A stretch of DNA of 64,000 bases from Tillandsia leiboldiana. Lineage: Eukaryota > Streptophyta > Magnoliopsida > Poales > Bromeliaceae. The DNA lies in contig CM055073.1 in the NCBI GenBank assembly GCA_029204045.2, forward strand, positions 22,700,502 to 22,764,501, written 5' to 3'. A program made the position numbers and the translations under genes. The notes beneath the pieces were generated by a model that was not told the origin of the DNA, did not search any database, and worked only from the letters and a program-made list of their open reading frames with translations. Shown piece by piece: positions 22,001 to 32,340 of the stretch (position 1 is its first letter; every line of letters starts with the position of its first letter).

Positions 22001-25000
22001 ACAAAGTGAGAAGAAGCAGGTTATCGAAACACTCATAAAGCCAAAATATCCCTTGATGATTTATTTCACCCTAAAAGATCAAAAAGAAAACCAATGCAAA
22101 TCTGAGGTCAACAAGATACATCCAAAATGAAATAATTCAAGCTCATTTCGAGCCCAGTTCATTATATATGTAGACACTGTAAATTTGAATTTATGTAATA
22201 AAGAATTGAGTTTTAAAATTCAAATAATAATTTGAATTTTTGTATTCAAATTCGGGAATCGAGAGAGAGAAAAGGCTAATCTCGCGTATCGGAAACGGTT
22301 TTCGATGAAACAAAATCACCACCTGTACGGTCTGACAGTGCCGGAAGTCCTGGTGCAGTCTGTTTTTGAATTCTGTGAGGCGAAACTACGGAAAGATGCG
22401 AAAAACGACATGTGGTCAAAATTCCAAATTGGCTTTTATGGAAAAACCGTGGCATTTTATGTATGGAATTGCATAGGATCACAACTGGAGGTGCTACTGT
22501 GCATATAGCGCGCGCTGTTGGGACTGAGACGAAAAATATCTATGTTTGAGGGGCTATTTTGTAATTATTTCAAAAAACCTATACATGCATTTAGGCTTCC
22601 CTCAACTCGCACACAGCCCCTCTCCCTCTCACAGCCCTAGCCACCACAAGGACTCCTTCCCCACCTAAGCTGCCACCACCCCAAGCTCCGACAACGAGCC
22701 CCGAAAGCTGGAAACCGGTCAAACGACCTTCTCTCCGTCTCTCTCTCTCTCTCCCTCTCAACAAACTAAGCCCGAATCCGCCGCCGCCCTCGGCCGCGCC
22801 GCCCAGGACCCACACCCCCGGCATCTCAGGGGTTCGGCGACCTTCCTCCGGCAGCCCTAGTGCCGCCAGCTCTGCCCCGAGCCTGCGGGGCACCTCTAAA
22901 CCCGATCTGGTCGGGCTCGAGCCGTAGCTTCCAAGTGACCGCCATCGTCACTGCCATCGTCACTACCCACCATCACCGCCAATGGTGGCGAACCCCAGAG
23001 AACCTTCCGGCATCACCCCGACTTCCCCCGACCGGCCCTATCGTCAGAACCCCAGATCTAACCCGAGACCACCTTAGGTTGGTCGCGGCTCCAGATCTGC
23101 AACCGTCGCCTCCCGCTGCCGGCCACCACATCCTCCGATCGTCCCTCGTCGGCAACATCCCCCTCCGACAGTCGCTCGCACTCCCAAGCCACTGGAACCC
23201 AAGTTGGGATCTCTCTGCTCCAGACCTAGCCGAACTAGGGCACCCTTGGCTGAGCTCTCCTATTCTGGCCATCTCTGTTGCCGGCGAACCTCCGGAAGGT
23301 GAGCACGGTCCTCCAGAGGTGTCGTGGACACCCGTGCTCACCTTCGTTGTAGTCAGAAAGGCCTCAGATTGCCGATTCTGCTACGTCACTCCCGGTGACC
23401 TTGGAATCTGCAGTTCAAGTAGCCCCGACACGCTCCTCGGCCATCGTTTGCACTCCAGACAGTGAGCACAGGTTTCGGATCGTCAAGACCTGTCTCCCTA
23501 AGTTGCTAGTAAGTTTCCAAAGTGAGCGGATTTCAGTAAAAACCCAAGAAAACTCTAAATTACACATTATTATGCAATTAGATGCATGTTTAGGGGTTTT
23601 CATGTAAATTGGCCATGTGGCCTGCCTCTGGCAACGTGAACCTATAGTGTGTGACCTCTGGACTGATCGTCCAAAATTTGATGGCCTTCGCGAAGTGTAA
23701 TTTGGGTTTAGGTGCGTTTATCGGCAAAATCGCCAATTGAACGCGGTTTCGATTCAGGTTTCGCAGTTTATCAACATGAAAGCCCGATTGTCATTGTCGA
23801 GCCTTGTTGGCTGGCTACCTTCGCAATCTCGTGTTAGAGATAGTGGGAGGGTGGCGGAGGGTTCCGGAGCCGAAACCGATATTTTCAAGAATACGGAATA
23901 ACGTAATTTTGATTAGACGCATTATTTAGCGTTATCCTTGTGTTGCTGCCCGGGTACCTAAATTAGCTCGTTTCAGGGCAACGAGAGGTTTACGATGTGA
24001 GTTGATACCTTCCGACTTTCTAGGTTTCGAATGTGTTCTTGTGAGTTTTTGAAAAATTCCAGCAAGTTTCGGGAATCGGTAAAAGAAATCGATTTTCCGA
24101 TAGTTTCGAGATGTGAGATTTGTGACTCTGGGTCACTTAAGGTTAGACCTATTTAGTGGAGCGATTTGTTACTCTCTGGATTTTTCGTAGGTCCGATCGA
24201 CAATCAGCAACACCTTCGGAGCTAGGTGCCTCGTCAGATTCCGGTGGGTGCTTTGATCCGAAGTCGGTATAGTGGTGTTAGCTCAGTAATATTCTCTTCC
24301 CTTTCCCCTTCTTGTTGCTCTACTCTTACTTTTATACATATATTCATCTTGACTTAGAGGTAGAGTGGTGTCTTGTTGTGTTGCATGACTTGTTACTCAA
24401 TAGAGTTGATTGGTCGGTGAAAGATGACATATGTGAGATTTGAGTGACCAGGTTTGGTCAGTGATTACTTGGATTTGATCTCAGCTATTTGCTGATTATT
24501 GGCTATTAAGTATTTTGCATCAATCGCCACAACTCATATGCATTTTGCATACACTAGCGTTTTGGACGCCACAATGGTGTTCTTTTCCAAAAGAGTGGTC
24601 GTATTTCCTACCCGTGAGCCCCATGCACAAGTGCGTTTGCCATGGGATTATGTGCAAAGGTGAGTTAGCACAATGTGGCATTGTCTGAGGTCTTTAGACC
24701 GACATGGCGATTGATTGGGCATGTTTTGACCGTTCGTCCAGTTGACACATGTTTATATTCTACTTCACATTCACAGTAGCGATCGTTTATTCAGTTATTG
24801 ACGGTTATATTCTTTATAGTTATTATTACTACTGTACCTGTTTTACCTGTTTAGTATTGTTGGCATGATTGCTCGTTGCCGGTGAGTACAGATCCCCTTC
24901 GTCAACTTGCGGTATCCACTGAGAGACCTCTTGTTGGTTTCTCACCCCCTCCTCAATTTTCAGGTACCGCGGGAGGTGAGAATCGGGACAGTGCGTGAAG

Positions 25001-26339
25001 TTCGGGGAGTAGCTAGTGAGCTAGTGTTCTGTACCTATTTATTGACTGATTCCAATTATTTCTTTCTTTATCCCTTTTTGGTAATTCATTAAATAATTAT
25101 ATATTGTCGTGGTTCAGTTAATTGGATGATTGCTCCGTTTAATAAGCTATGGATTTTTATTTAGAAATAATGGCATTAATTTTTGTCTATATTTATGGTG
25201 TTGGTTTTAGTTTTTTGTCAAAAAAAATTTCTACCTCATGGTAGTGTAGCACTCAAGAAATTCGAATCGCTATACTGAACTTTGACCAAATTGCGCAAGG
25301 TACAGTTTGGAGTGGTCTAGATGATGTCTGAGAAGTGTTTGGTAAGTTTCGGAACGATTGGAAGTGAGTCGGACTCTGTAGAGCAAAGTTGGGAAAATTT
25401 CGAAAAAATTTTGGGATTTTCAGCTCTCGGGGTCCGGACCTTGCTTTACCTTGGCCCCGAGGTCCGGACTCTGGGAGAGAAGGTCCGGACCTCCCCTGAG
25501 TGGATGCCTGGGGAAAACCTTCAGGGTCCGAACCTTGTGGGAAGGTCCAGACCGTCCCCACAAACCCAGGCAGGACCCGTTCGGGGTCGGTCCAGACCTT
25601 GGAGGAAGGTCCGGACCTCGGCAGTTCGGTTCGAGTGGGTTGAGGCCGGTTCGAGGACTAAACCGGCTAGCCCGAAACAGGGTTTTAACCCCTCGTCGCC
25701 ACCACCCTCGAAACCCGAACACATCCCACCCACACTCTCTTCTCCACCTCCCTCCCTTATTGTTGTCTCCTCTCTCTCTCTAGAATCAAACCCTAGGGCT
25801 AGGGTTTTAGAGGGAAAAAACCAAAGGAAAAAAAAAAGAAAAAGAAGAAAAAGATGAGGACCTTGGAGCTCACTTTCTCCAAAAGGTAAAGTGGATTTCA
25901 TGGGTTTTAGAGTTAGGGTTTGCGTTAAATCCTTTGAAATCGAGTTGCAGGAGTTCCCCGCGAGATTCTAAAAAGGATTCTCGCAAGAAATCTCGAGATT
26001 TTTGGGGGTTTTGGGTTTAAATAGGATTTTAGGGTTTCAAATATGAACCTCGGATTTTTGTGGGTTTTGATCTCCTTTGATCATGTAATTCACTAAATGA
26101 GGATCCTAAAAACACGCCTAATATGTTTAATTTTGTAGGTGACGAGACCTTGTGGGTCGATTTGGCGAAACGGCCTAGAAATGTCGTTTTCATGTTCGTT
26201 AGCTCTTGAGAGCACCAAAACGAGGTCGGATTTCTAATTCCTCAGATCCACATGCACTAGACATCGATTCGAGGTGGGTGGTTCTTTCCGAAGTGGACGA
26301 ATGTTCCCCTATGACTATGTTCCTATTACAGCTATTAGT

Positions 26340-26386
<47 letters not shown>

Positions 26387-27797
26387 TCCGGCTACTATAC
26401 TTTTATGAGTATAGACCCCTTCGTACTCATAAGTTTTTGGCCCTTGGATGAAAGAATGTGCGGTTAGGATTATAGTGGTTCCCTAGGGTTTATACTATTT
26501 CACCAAAAAACCCACTAAACCCTAGGGGGACCACTATCATCCTAACCACACATCCTTTTATCCAAGAAATTAAGTGTCGTGGCACGGGGGCGTGCCGCTC
26601 GCCGCTTAGCACGGTACGGTACGGGCACCCTTCCGTGCCGACACGTGGCACGCTTGCATGCCGATGGATACACATGACCTCCCAGTGGCACACTCTGGCA
26701 CAATTTTTTTTTATTTTTTTTGTTTCCAATAAACTCTTATAATATTATTTTGAAATGTTTAGTCAAAAAATTATGAATATTGGCTATATATAGCTTACTA
26801 TACTCACCAATTAACATATTGATAAGTTTTTATATATATAAAGTACAACGGAGTTTTTTTCAAAATAACCTTCTAAAATTTTATAATTTGCGAAATAACC
26901 TTATCAAAATTTTATTTGTAAAGCTAACCCTATTTTTGCCATATCAGCTTGCCATATCAGCGCCACATACAGAAAGCGATGAATTGTTCACCACCTTCTA
27001 AAAACGGTGGACCGCCTTTAGCTATAATTTTCATGATTAAGTTAATTTCAAACAAACTTACAGAGAGATACGTAAATAAAATGGGAATGTGGATACGAGT
27101 CAAATTTTTAAAAAATTTAGATTGTTATTGTAGAAAGATAAGATAAAATGAGAATGTGGATACCGATTAGATTTTTAAAATATTTAGATTGTTATTATTC
27201 ATTAACTAATATAAGAAGGAAAAAGAGATAAAATAATATTTTTAATCATAATGTTATTAGTTAGTGAATAATAACAACTTAAATCTTTTAAAGATCTAAT
27301 TTATAACCACATTCTCATTTTATCTTATCTCTTTTCTTTTTATATTAGTTAGTAAATAATAATAATCTAAATCTCTTAAAGATACTCATATTTACCAACA
27401 ACCTAAATTAGTTAGTGAACAAAATAACCTAAATCTCTTAAAGATTAAAACAAAAAAACAAAAAAAATGTACTGTACAACATGTGACTTTTTAAAAAAAC
27501 ACTGTACGCATGTGATTAAAAAAAAAAAAAGATTTGTCGTGCCGTGCGGCATGGCACGGGCGATACCCTTTGGGTATCGTCTTGTCTCGGGCGATACCCT
27601 TTGGTATCGCCGATACTCTAGCGGGGGTGATACCCACCCCTGTACCGTGCCCCCATTTTAGGGGCACGGTACGTGCCGCCCTGTGCCGAGCGGAAAACTT
27701 ATGAGTACGAGCGGCGCTTGAATCTCTGCTTTTATCCCAGGGCGGAAAACTTATGAGTACGAAAGGGTCTATACTCATAAGAGTATAGTAGCCCTAC

Positions 27798-27842
<45 letters not shown>

Positions 27843-28371
27843 TAGAGCTTATATACTTTCGAAAGTACAAGCCCAACTATACTTGTGAATTTTTTACCAT
27901 TGGATTTGCATTGAGATTTGTGCTATTGTAAAGTCAACTAAAGAAAGAGAAAAAGTAAATAGCACAAATCCCAATACAAATCCAAAGGTAAAAAATTCAC
28001 AAGCATAGTTTAACTTGTGCTTTTAAAAGTATATAAGCCCTACTATATATACATATATATGTATATATATATATATATATGTATATATATGTATATATAT
28101 ATACATATATATACATATATATATGTATATATATACATATATATACATATATATGTATATATATATATATAGTTGTATATATATATATATATGTTTATAC
28201 ATCTATATAGTCACGGGTTGATGCATGAAGGGGTTGGTGTTGCTTGTGTGACCGCGATTCCTGACATACTTCCAAGTCTGGATTGGGTGACATGAGTCAA
28301 GATCCAAAGGTGGAAAGCATGAGAATTGGATCATTCAGAAACAAGAACCTCAGAAACAAGAACCTTAGGAA

Positions 28372-28458
<87 letters not shown>

Positions 28459-28645
28459 ATATATATGTTTATACGTCTATATAGTCACGGGTTGATGCAT
28501 GAAGGGGTTGGTGTTGCGTGTGTGACCGCAATTCCTGACATACTTCCAAGTCTGGATTGGGTGACATGAGTCAAGATCCAAAGGTGGAAAGCATGAGAAT
28601 TGGATCATTCAGAAACAAGAACCTTAGAAACAAGAACCTTAGGAA

Positions 28646-28705
<60 letters not shown>

Positions 28706-31700
28706 TTGGGCTGGAATGCTATTGATAGCACCAGCCCAACTTTGCCACCCATTTTATACCCTTTGGATTGCGTTGAGATTTGTGAAAGCTATTTAATTTT
28801 TACTTTTTCTTTTTACTTTTTCTTTTTTCTTTTTTTCATTAAATAGCTTTCACAAATCTCAACGCAATCCAAAGGGTATAAAATGGGTGGCAAAGTTGGG
28901 CTGGTGCTATCAATAGCATTCCAGCCCAACTCTATATATATATATATATAGTCACGGGTTGATGCATGAAGGGGTTGGTGTTGCGTGTGTGACCGCGATT
29001 CCTGACATGCTTCCAAGTCTGGATTGGGTGACATGAGTCAAGATCCAAAGGTGGAAAGCATGAGAATTGGATCATTCAGAAACAAGAACCTTAGGAATGC
29101 ATTAAAGGCTAGCGTGGTAATAGTAAAACGAGTATTGAAGCTTAGTCATGACATCAAAATGAACAGAACTTAGGGATGACAACCTAGATTGAGTGGCATC
29201 TAGTCTATGTATAGTATTAGATACATTAGGATTGTATATTATCCTTAGCTGAAATAGACACTAGGGATGGTCGGTTTCCCCAGAGTAGTGTCTTGGGTCG
29301 TTAAGTCCTCTAGATCGAGGACAAAATCATACTCACATAGTCTGTCGGCGTGAGGAGGTCGCTCCTCCTGAGTAGTATACTCTGGAGTGTCACGTATGAG
29401 TTGAGATATATTCCCCAGCAGACGGCCCCAGAGTGGTGATAGTTCATCCAGGGCTTAGTGTTGTGAGTGGGCTCGACATAAGACGAGCACGATGATTGGG
29501 TTATGTGATAGCGGGACTTGTCGAGTCAGCATTGATGCATATTCCCCAAGGCATAGAGTAGTGTTTCCTTTATTTGTCGAGTCAGCATTGTTGTGAGTGG
29601 GATCGACGTAAGACGAGCACGATGATTGGGTTATGTGATAGCGGGACTTGTCGAGTCAGCATTGATGCATATTCCCCAAGGCATAGAGTAGTGTTTCCTT
29701 TATTTGCATAGTATAGTAGTTTACTGCTTTTATTATTATCTACTTATACCTTGCTTAGTCTTAGTGGGAGAGACGCTCAAGTCGGGGCCGAACCCACTGG
29801 AAACTTCTTTTAGTTCTCACCTCCTATTTTGCAGAGCCCTCACCGAGCGCAATGGCGCAGGATCGTGGCAAGGGCATAGCGCCCTAAATAGTGGCCTCGG
29901 GTATAGGTCACCCTACTCGTGAGATAGAGTATTATTTTCCGTTTTGGAGCGAACTTGTATAGGGTTATATTTTGCAAAGAATTGTAATAACTAATGTTAA
30001 AGATTGTGAGATGTAAATTGTAATAGTTAAATGTTTAGTTAGTTTCATTTCTCGCTCTATGATATCGCCTCTTTCTTTGCTTGATTGTATACTAAATTTC
30101 TTGTTGAAAATTCATACTCTGGCTATAGGCACACGCCTTGGGCGGTACAGAGGAGACTCTATCCGTTCGGCGGTCTGTGCACGCTTCCCCGAAACCGATC
30201 ATATAGGCGGGCTCGGGGCATGACAGATAGCTAGTTTTCAAAAGATAAGTTTTCAAATGGGAAACAGTTTTCAAAATAATTTTTGGCTATATTGTATTCT
30301 TAGATTTCTAAAAATAAAGTTTTCGAGTGTGAAACACTTTCAAAAGATAGAATGTTTGTTGTATTGTTCATTCGCATCATTTTCGCCTAAGGACTACTTA
30401 GGTGTACGACAGGGCATGTATCATCTTCGCTAAGAAATGCTTAGCTGATTGAGCTTCTGCATACTCTGTTTATTTGGTTGTGTGAGTGGAGATTGTGAGT
30501 TGTGGTGATGTACCAGATGGTGCATCATGCAAATACAGGGGAGACTATCCGTGTAGACAAAAAAAAATTTGTGTTTGTGGCGGATCTGTCTGTCCCGTAG
30601 GCAAGATTATTCAAAAAAAAAATTGAACATTTTTCCGCTGGCTCTATTTTCAAATTTGACCTTTTTCTAAAAAGGCTTTACGAAAAGGACCCCGAGGCGT
30701 GACAATATAGTTGAGGCAGGCATACCTTTTACTTAAATATCACATGTAAATTTGTTTGAGGCATATATAGCCAACCAAGATCCATTCCTCATACTATATC
30801 TAGTGAAAAAGTAAAGAGCTACCTAAGTGAAAATGTTAAAACCACTCGTGGAGGAAGTAAGGAGGATTCGAACAGGTGACCTGACGTGAGAAATTATCCC
30901 CACCAGGCAAAACCCAAACTCTAAACCACTATTTAAAAGCAGTTTGGATAGTATATAATAGCAACAAAATAGAAAGTTGTTTCAAACCAAGTTCATCTCA
31001 AGCTCGATTCATTTACCAAATCAAACTTGAATCGTAGCTCAAACTTTCTTTGTTTAATAAAAGCACGCTCGAGCCAAGCTTACACATCTTGCTAGCCACA
31101 AGCTTTTTGGATACCCTAAGTTGTGACTACATAAAACACACACATAAACGCCCCAGCTCAAATAAACACAACTATTCAAACAATTAAAGAAAGAAAAAAA
31201 CCACAAAGTATTAGATCAAGCTATTGTCCCCTAGGCACTCTTCGCTACTGCTTAGTCTCCTTAGCACACACCTAATGCAACATTAACATAATGATTTAGC
31301 AGAAGTCAAAATCTCAAAAACTTTAGATCACTTGGAAAAACCAACTTGGCAGAATTTTCTAACAAGTCAAAAAGAAATAGATGACTTTCTAAGTTGCCTA
31401 CCTATGATTAGATCCAGAAAAATACTTTGCAAAATCAAGAAATATCCATGTGACTATCCGCTTGGTCCCTAGGAAAAATAGTTTCCTAGATAAAGGCTTT
31501 TCCAGATTTCATGGAAAATTAGTGTTTTCATTTTCTGAATTTTTTATCCGGAAAATGAAAACTAGGAAAAAGGTTGTTTTCCATGGAAAAAAAATTTCAT
31601 AGTTTTCCAAGCCTTTCCGGGGAACCAAATACCCCCTAAAGCAATTCAAGGCAAAGTAAAGCAGCACCATTGCATATCAAGCAATACACGACAAGCTTTC

Positions 31701-32224
31701 TCTTTTACTTTCTAGCAACTATCGATGCCAAGCATAAAAATCGCATCAAAAAGCACAAATGAATAGAATAAGAGATCTAGGTGCAACATATCTTACCCGA
31801 GAGTTGGTCTCTCCTTCGAGCTGCAAAAAAGAAAGAAAATTAGATTAAACAAGCATAGATATGATATAAGAGTATAAAATCAAAATATGATGTGTCATAT
31901 CTAGCTCTATTTGATCCATCTATAAACCATATTAAAAATAATTCAGAATCCAACTCAGTACTAAAAACATCGATGAACAAAGATCAAAAAAAGAAAGAAA
32001 AAAAAAACACCAATATCATAGATTAAACCAAACACAATAGAAAGATCAAAAACGGATCTTTTCGTGAAAACAAAACGCATATAAGAGATCGAAAAATCGA
32101 TTAGGGGAATCTTTTATCGGAAGCAGTATTTTTTTAGCAGATCAGCTTAACTGAAGCGCATAAAAAGAAATAAAAAGGATAAGATCGTAGATCTATCGAC
32201 GAGTATGGAAGAATTTTACCTCAT
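15832..32224 (-). CDS. eIF5-mimic protein (5MP/BZW family), 3'-incomplete, six exons
   Basis: Six exons on the minus strand join at GT-AG sites: 32224-32220, 31820-31797, 20757-20652, 20115-20047, 18403-17910 and 16093-15832 (960 nt, 320 codons, no stop). The product begins MSSKERPTLGGARIKTRKRN and contains the family signatures FLQSLELFEENERKKL, LSGLPPETVFQPLLKD, DDLISLLKRGKMEDN and MEAVQWSGKNQQQNANAALR, which I recognise as plant BZW/5MP. These proteins mimic the eIF5 C-terminal W2 domain, bind eIF2 and eIF3, and tune start-codon selection in the cytosol. The family is usually about 410-420 residues, so roughly the last 95 (most of W2) are missing. The terminal exon was not found between 1 and 15831 and should lie left of the window. 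Introns are 399, 11038, 536, 1643 and 1816 bp, and more than 15.8 kb for the sixth. Splice sites are inferred from frame and conservation, without transcripts. Confidence 0.9.
16253..16985. mobile_element. short non-autonomous hAT-like element with a 137-bp tandem duplication
   Basis: The left end GCACAGATGCTTCAA resembles the hAT end at 9643. The right end ATATCTGTGC is its rough inverse. The body is rich in GGATAC/GTATCC. A unit at 16452-16588 is repeated at once at 16589-16725 without visible changes. A clear target duplication was not found, so the borders are approximate. Located in 5MP intron 5. Confidence 0.55.
17521..17545. repeat. (TA)n microsatellite
   Basis: About twelve TA units in 5MP intron 5, flanked by T-rich sequence. 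The rest of that intron (16990-17900) shows no feature I can name. Confidence 0.9.
17910..18403 (-). CDS. 5MP exon 5 (HEAT/MIF4G-like region)
   Basis: The largest exon, 494 nt, starts VVFTGGRTQTGTIKPEEGER and ends in EAFSEHF plus two bases of a Ser codon. It carries the most conserved block of the family, including FEENERKKLSIF and the KRGKMEDNLLEFFP segment. The acceptor is AACTGCAG and the donor is GTAATT. Confidence 0.92.
19178..19199. repeat. 22-nt poly-C tract
   Basis: A C homopolymer in 5MP intron 4 preceded by TTTTTGG. Length may be affected by sequencing or assembly. Confidence 0.85.
19346..20023. mobile_element. Mutator-type MITE next to 5MP exon 4
   Basis: 678 bp with diverged inverted ends of about 100 bp (left GGCTTTTTCTGCATATAGCC, right inverse GGCTTTTTTTACAATTGGCC, both followed by TTTACAAATAG). 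It is flanked by an 11-bp near-perfect duplication CAATGCAGAAA / CAATGTAGAAA (19335-19345, 20024-20034). The 9-11 bp duplication and long inverted ends suggest a Mutator-like element. The interior contains the dyad GGTGAACTATTCACC. No coding capacity. Confidence 0.75.
20047..20115 (-). CDS. 5MP exon 4
   Basis: 69 nt, 23 codons, ELVAKSIESSDLNFSRYGDT followed by FFE. The acceptor is TGACAG and the donor is GTAACC. A Mutator-type MITE ends only 23 bp from the donor side of this exon. Confidence 0.9.
20652..20757 (-). CDS. 5MP exon 3
   Basis: 106 nt encoding GARIKTRKRN, then the conserved LDPAAFADAVVQIYLDNAGD stretch and Leu. The acceptor is ATTGCAG and the donor is GTAATG. It is separated from exon 2 by an 11-kb intron filled with nested LTRs and MITEs. 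After this exon the coding length is exactly 45 codons. Confidence 0.9.
21449..21787 (-). mobile_element. hAT-type MITE, copy 3
   Basis: 339 bp in the opposite orientation to copies 1 and 2 (the GCCGATGGCACG end comes first), with a perfect 8-bp target duplication CTTACAAG (21441-21448 and 21788-21795). One terminal base reads TAAGGATTT instead of CAAGGATTT. Confidence 0.85.
25425..25620. repeat. cluster of GGTCCGGACC palindromes in LTR H
   Basis: The palindrome GGTCCGGACC or its half AGGTCCGGAC recurs at least six times within 200 bp, alternating with CTTGG/CCTTGG segments. Overlapping open frames here on both strands follow from the base composition and are not called as genes. Confidence 0.8.
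26339..26386. repeat. (TA)n(GA)n microsatellite
   Basis: About eleven TA followed by thirteen GA units, just left of foldback MITE R. The same (TA)n(GA)n order recurs at 27796-27842. Confidence 0.9.
26390..27793. mobile_element. foldback MITE R, arm interrupted by a hAT-like element
   Basis: The left arm (GGCTACTATAC...TTAGGATTATAGTGG) is the inverse of 26508-26562 plus 27737-27793. Removing the inserted element and one target copy leaves a hairpin of about 230 bp. It is flanked by (TA)n/(GA)n. It resembles S and T in size, fold and placement. Confidence 0.78.
26563..27728. mobile_element. 1.17-kb hAT-like element, copy 4, inside foldback MITE R
   Basis: Ends CAAGAAATTAAGTG and, inverted, CAGAGATTCAAGCG, flanked by a perfect 8-bp duplication CTTTTATC (26555-26562 and 27729-27736). 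The GGCACGG-rich ends relate it to copies 1-3, but the interior is longer and contains AT-rich repeats and a Mutator-end-like segment near 26850-27010. No transposase. Confidence 0.75.
27796..27842. repeat. (TA)n(GA)n microsatellite between foldback MITEs R and S
   Basis: TA and then GA repeats separate MITE R from MITE S. Confidence 0.9.
27845..28040. mobile_element. foldback MITE S in (TA)n
   Basis: About 196 bp. The arms GAGCTTATATACTTT...CCATTGGATTTGCATTG and the inverse ...CAAATCCAAAGG...AAAGTATATAAGCCC pair imperfectly around an A/G-rich loop. TA repeats follow directly. Confidence 0.78.
28207..29102 (+). repeat. three direct copies of a 155-170 bp LTR segment separated by (TA)n
   Basis: Copies at 28207-28376, 28481-28650 and 28948-29102 run from TAGTCACGGGTTGATGC to CTTAGGAATGCAT. 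The first two contain an extra 15-bp CAGAAACAAGAACCT repeat and both run into long (TA)n tracts (28374-28452, 28649-28702). The third continues into unique LTR sequence (TAAAGGCTAGCG) and is probably the original. Confidence 0.88.
28703..28932. mobile_element. foldback MITE T, perfect 95-bp arms
   Basis: Arms 28703-28797 and 28838-28932 are exact reverse complements, starting GAGTTGGGCTGG, around a 40-nt pyrimidine-rich loop. It is inserted within (TA)n. A transcript would form a long perfect duplex. Perfect arms imply a recent insertion or gene conversion. Confidence 0.9.
29461..29710. repeat. 130-bp tandem duplication in LTR H
   Basis: TTGTGAGTGG at 29461 recurs at 29591 with the following block (GACGAGCACGATGATTGGG, GTCGAGTCAGCATTGATGC, CCCCAAGGCATAGAGTAG) nearly unchanged. 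Confidence 0.85.
30770..30935 (-). mobile_element. possible tRNA-derived SINE
   Basis: On the minus strand TGGTTTAGAGT (30929-30919) resembles a pol III A box. TGTTCGAATCC (30874-30864), about 45 bp downstream, resembles a B box (GGTTCGANNCC). The body runs leftward about 100 bp towards GTAGCTCTTTAC. No clear target duplication or tail was found. It lies in 5MP intron 2, same strand as the gene. Confidence 0.4.
31797..31820 (-). CDS. 5MP exon 2: 24-nt microexon
   Basis: This 24-nt exon lies between a TTTTTTGCAG acceptor and a GGGTAAGA donor. It supplies the end of Ser2 through SKERPTL and two bases of the next Gly. The frame joins exon 1 and exon 3 exactly and reproduces the conserved SSKE(K/R)PTLGG start. 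Such a short exon would be missed by most gene finders. Confidence 0.85.
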
Positions 32225-32340
32225 AAACCAAGACCAAGAGGAATCTGAAGTGCCGAGAGAAAGAGAAAAGAGATCTGGAAGATGCGGCGTCAACGTAGAG
32301 AGGAAGGAGGAGGAAGGGGAAGGGACAGGGCCCGACAAGA
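32220..32340 (-). CDS. 5MP exon 1: 5' UTR and start codon
   Basis: The start ATG is at 32224-32222. Only two further coding bases follow before the donor GT at 32219-32218, so codon 2 is split by intron 1. Sequence upstream to about 32340 is purine-rich on the plus strand and taken as 5' UTR. The UTR length and transcription start are guesses. The start is chosen because ATG AG joins exon 2 to give the family N-terminus MSSKE. Confidence 0.8.

Larger units (their letters stand above)
25245..30225 (+). mobile_element. gypsy LTR H nested in G1
   Basis: Begins TGTAGCACTCAAG after GGTAG (25240-25244) and ends CTCGGGGCATGACA before GATAG (30226-30230); the target duplication differs by one base. 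The 3' part (CCGAACCCACTGG.AACTTC, GGGCATAG, ending in a CCCCGA...TCGGGG stem) matches the LTR at about 55.1-56.8 kb. It contains (TA)n arrays, foldback MITEs and duplicated blocks. No internal genes are seen, so it is probably a solo LTR. Confidence 0.78.
22169..30704 (+). mobile_element. solo gypsy LTR G1, split by LTR H
   Basis: Begins TGTAGACACTG after ATATA (22164-22168) and ends CGAGGCGTGACA before ATATA (30705-30709), a 5-bp target duplication. Between these, 25245-30225 is a second LTR (H), leaving about 3.55 kb. The body resembles G2/G3 (GGTGTTCTTTTCC, AGGTCT..GACCGACATGGCG, GGGGAGACT.TATCCGTG, GTGGCGGATCTGTC). No gag or pol is seen, so it is a solo LTR. Very long LTRs and Met-tRNA priming suggest Tekay/Del-type chromoviruses (inference). 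It forms most of 5MP intron 2. Confidence 0.85.

Noticed and set aside
22860..23465. 201-codon frame in LTR G1
   Set aside because: Same position and character as the G2 frame, low-complexity Pro/Ser/Arg composition, not obviously conserved between the two LTRs.
28283..28796. Frames with long Tyr-Ile runs
   Set aside because: Translation of (TA)n tracts.
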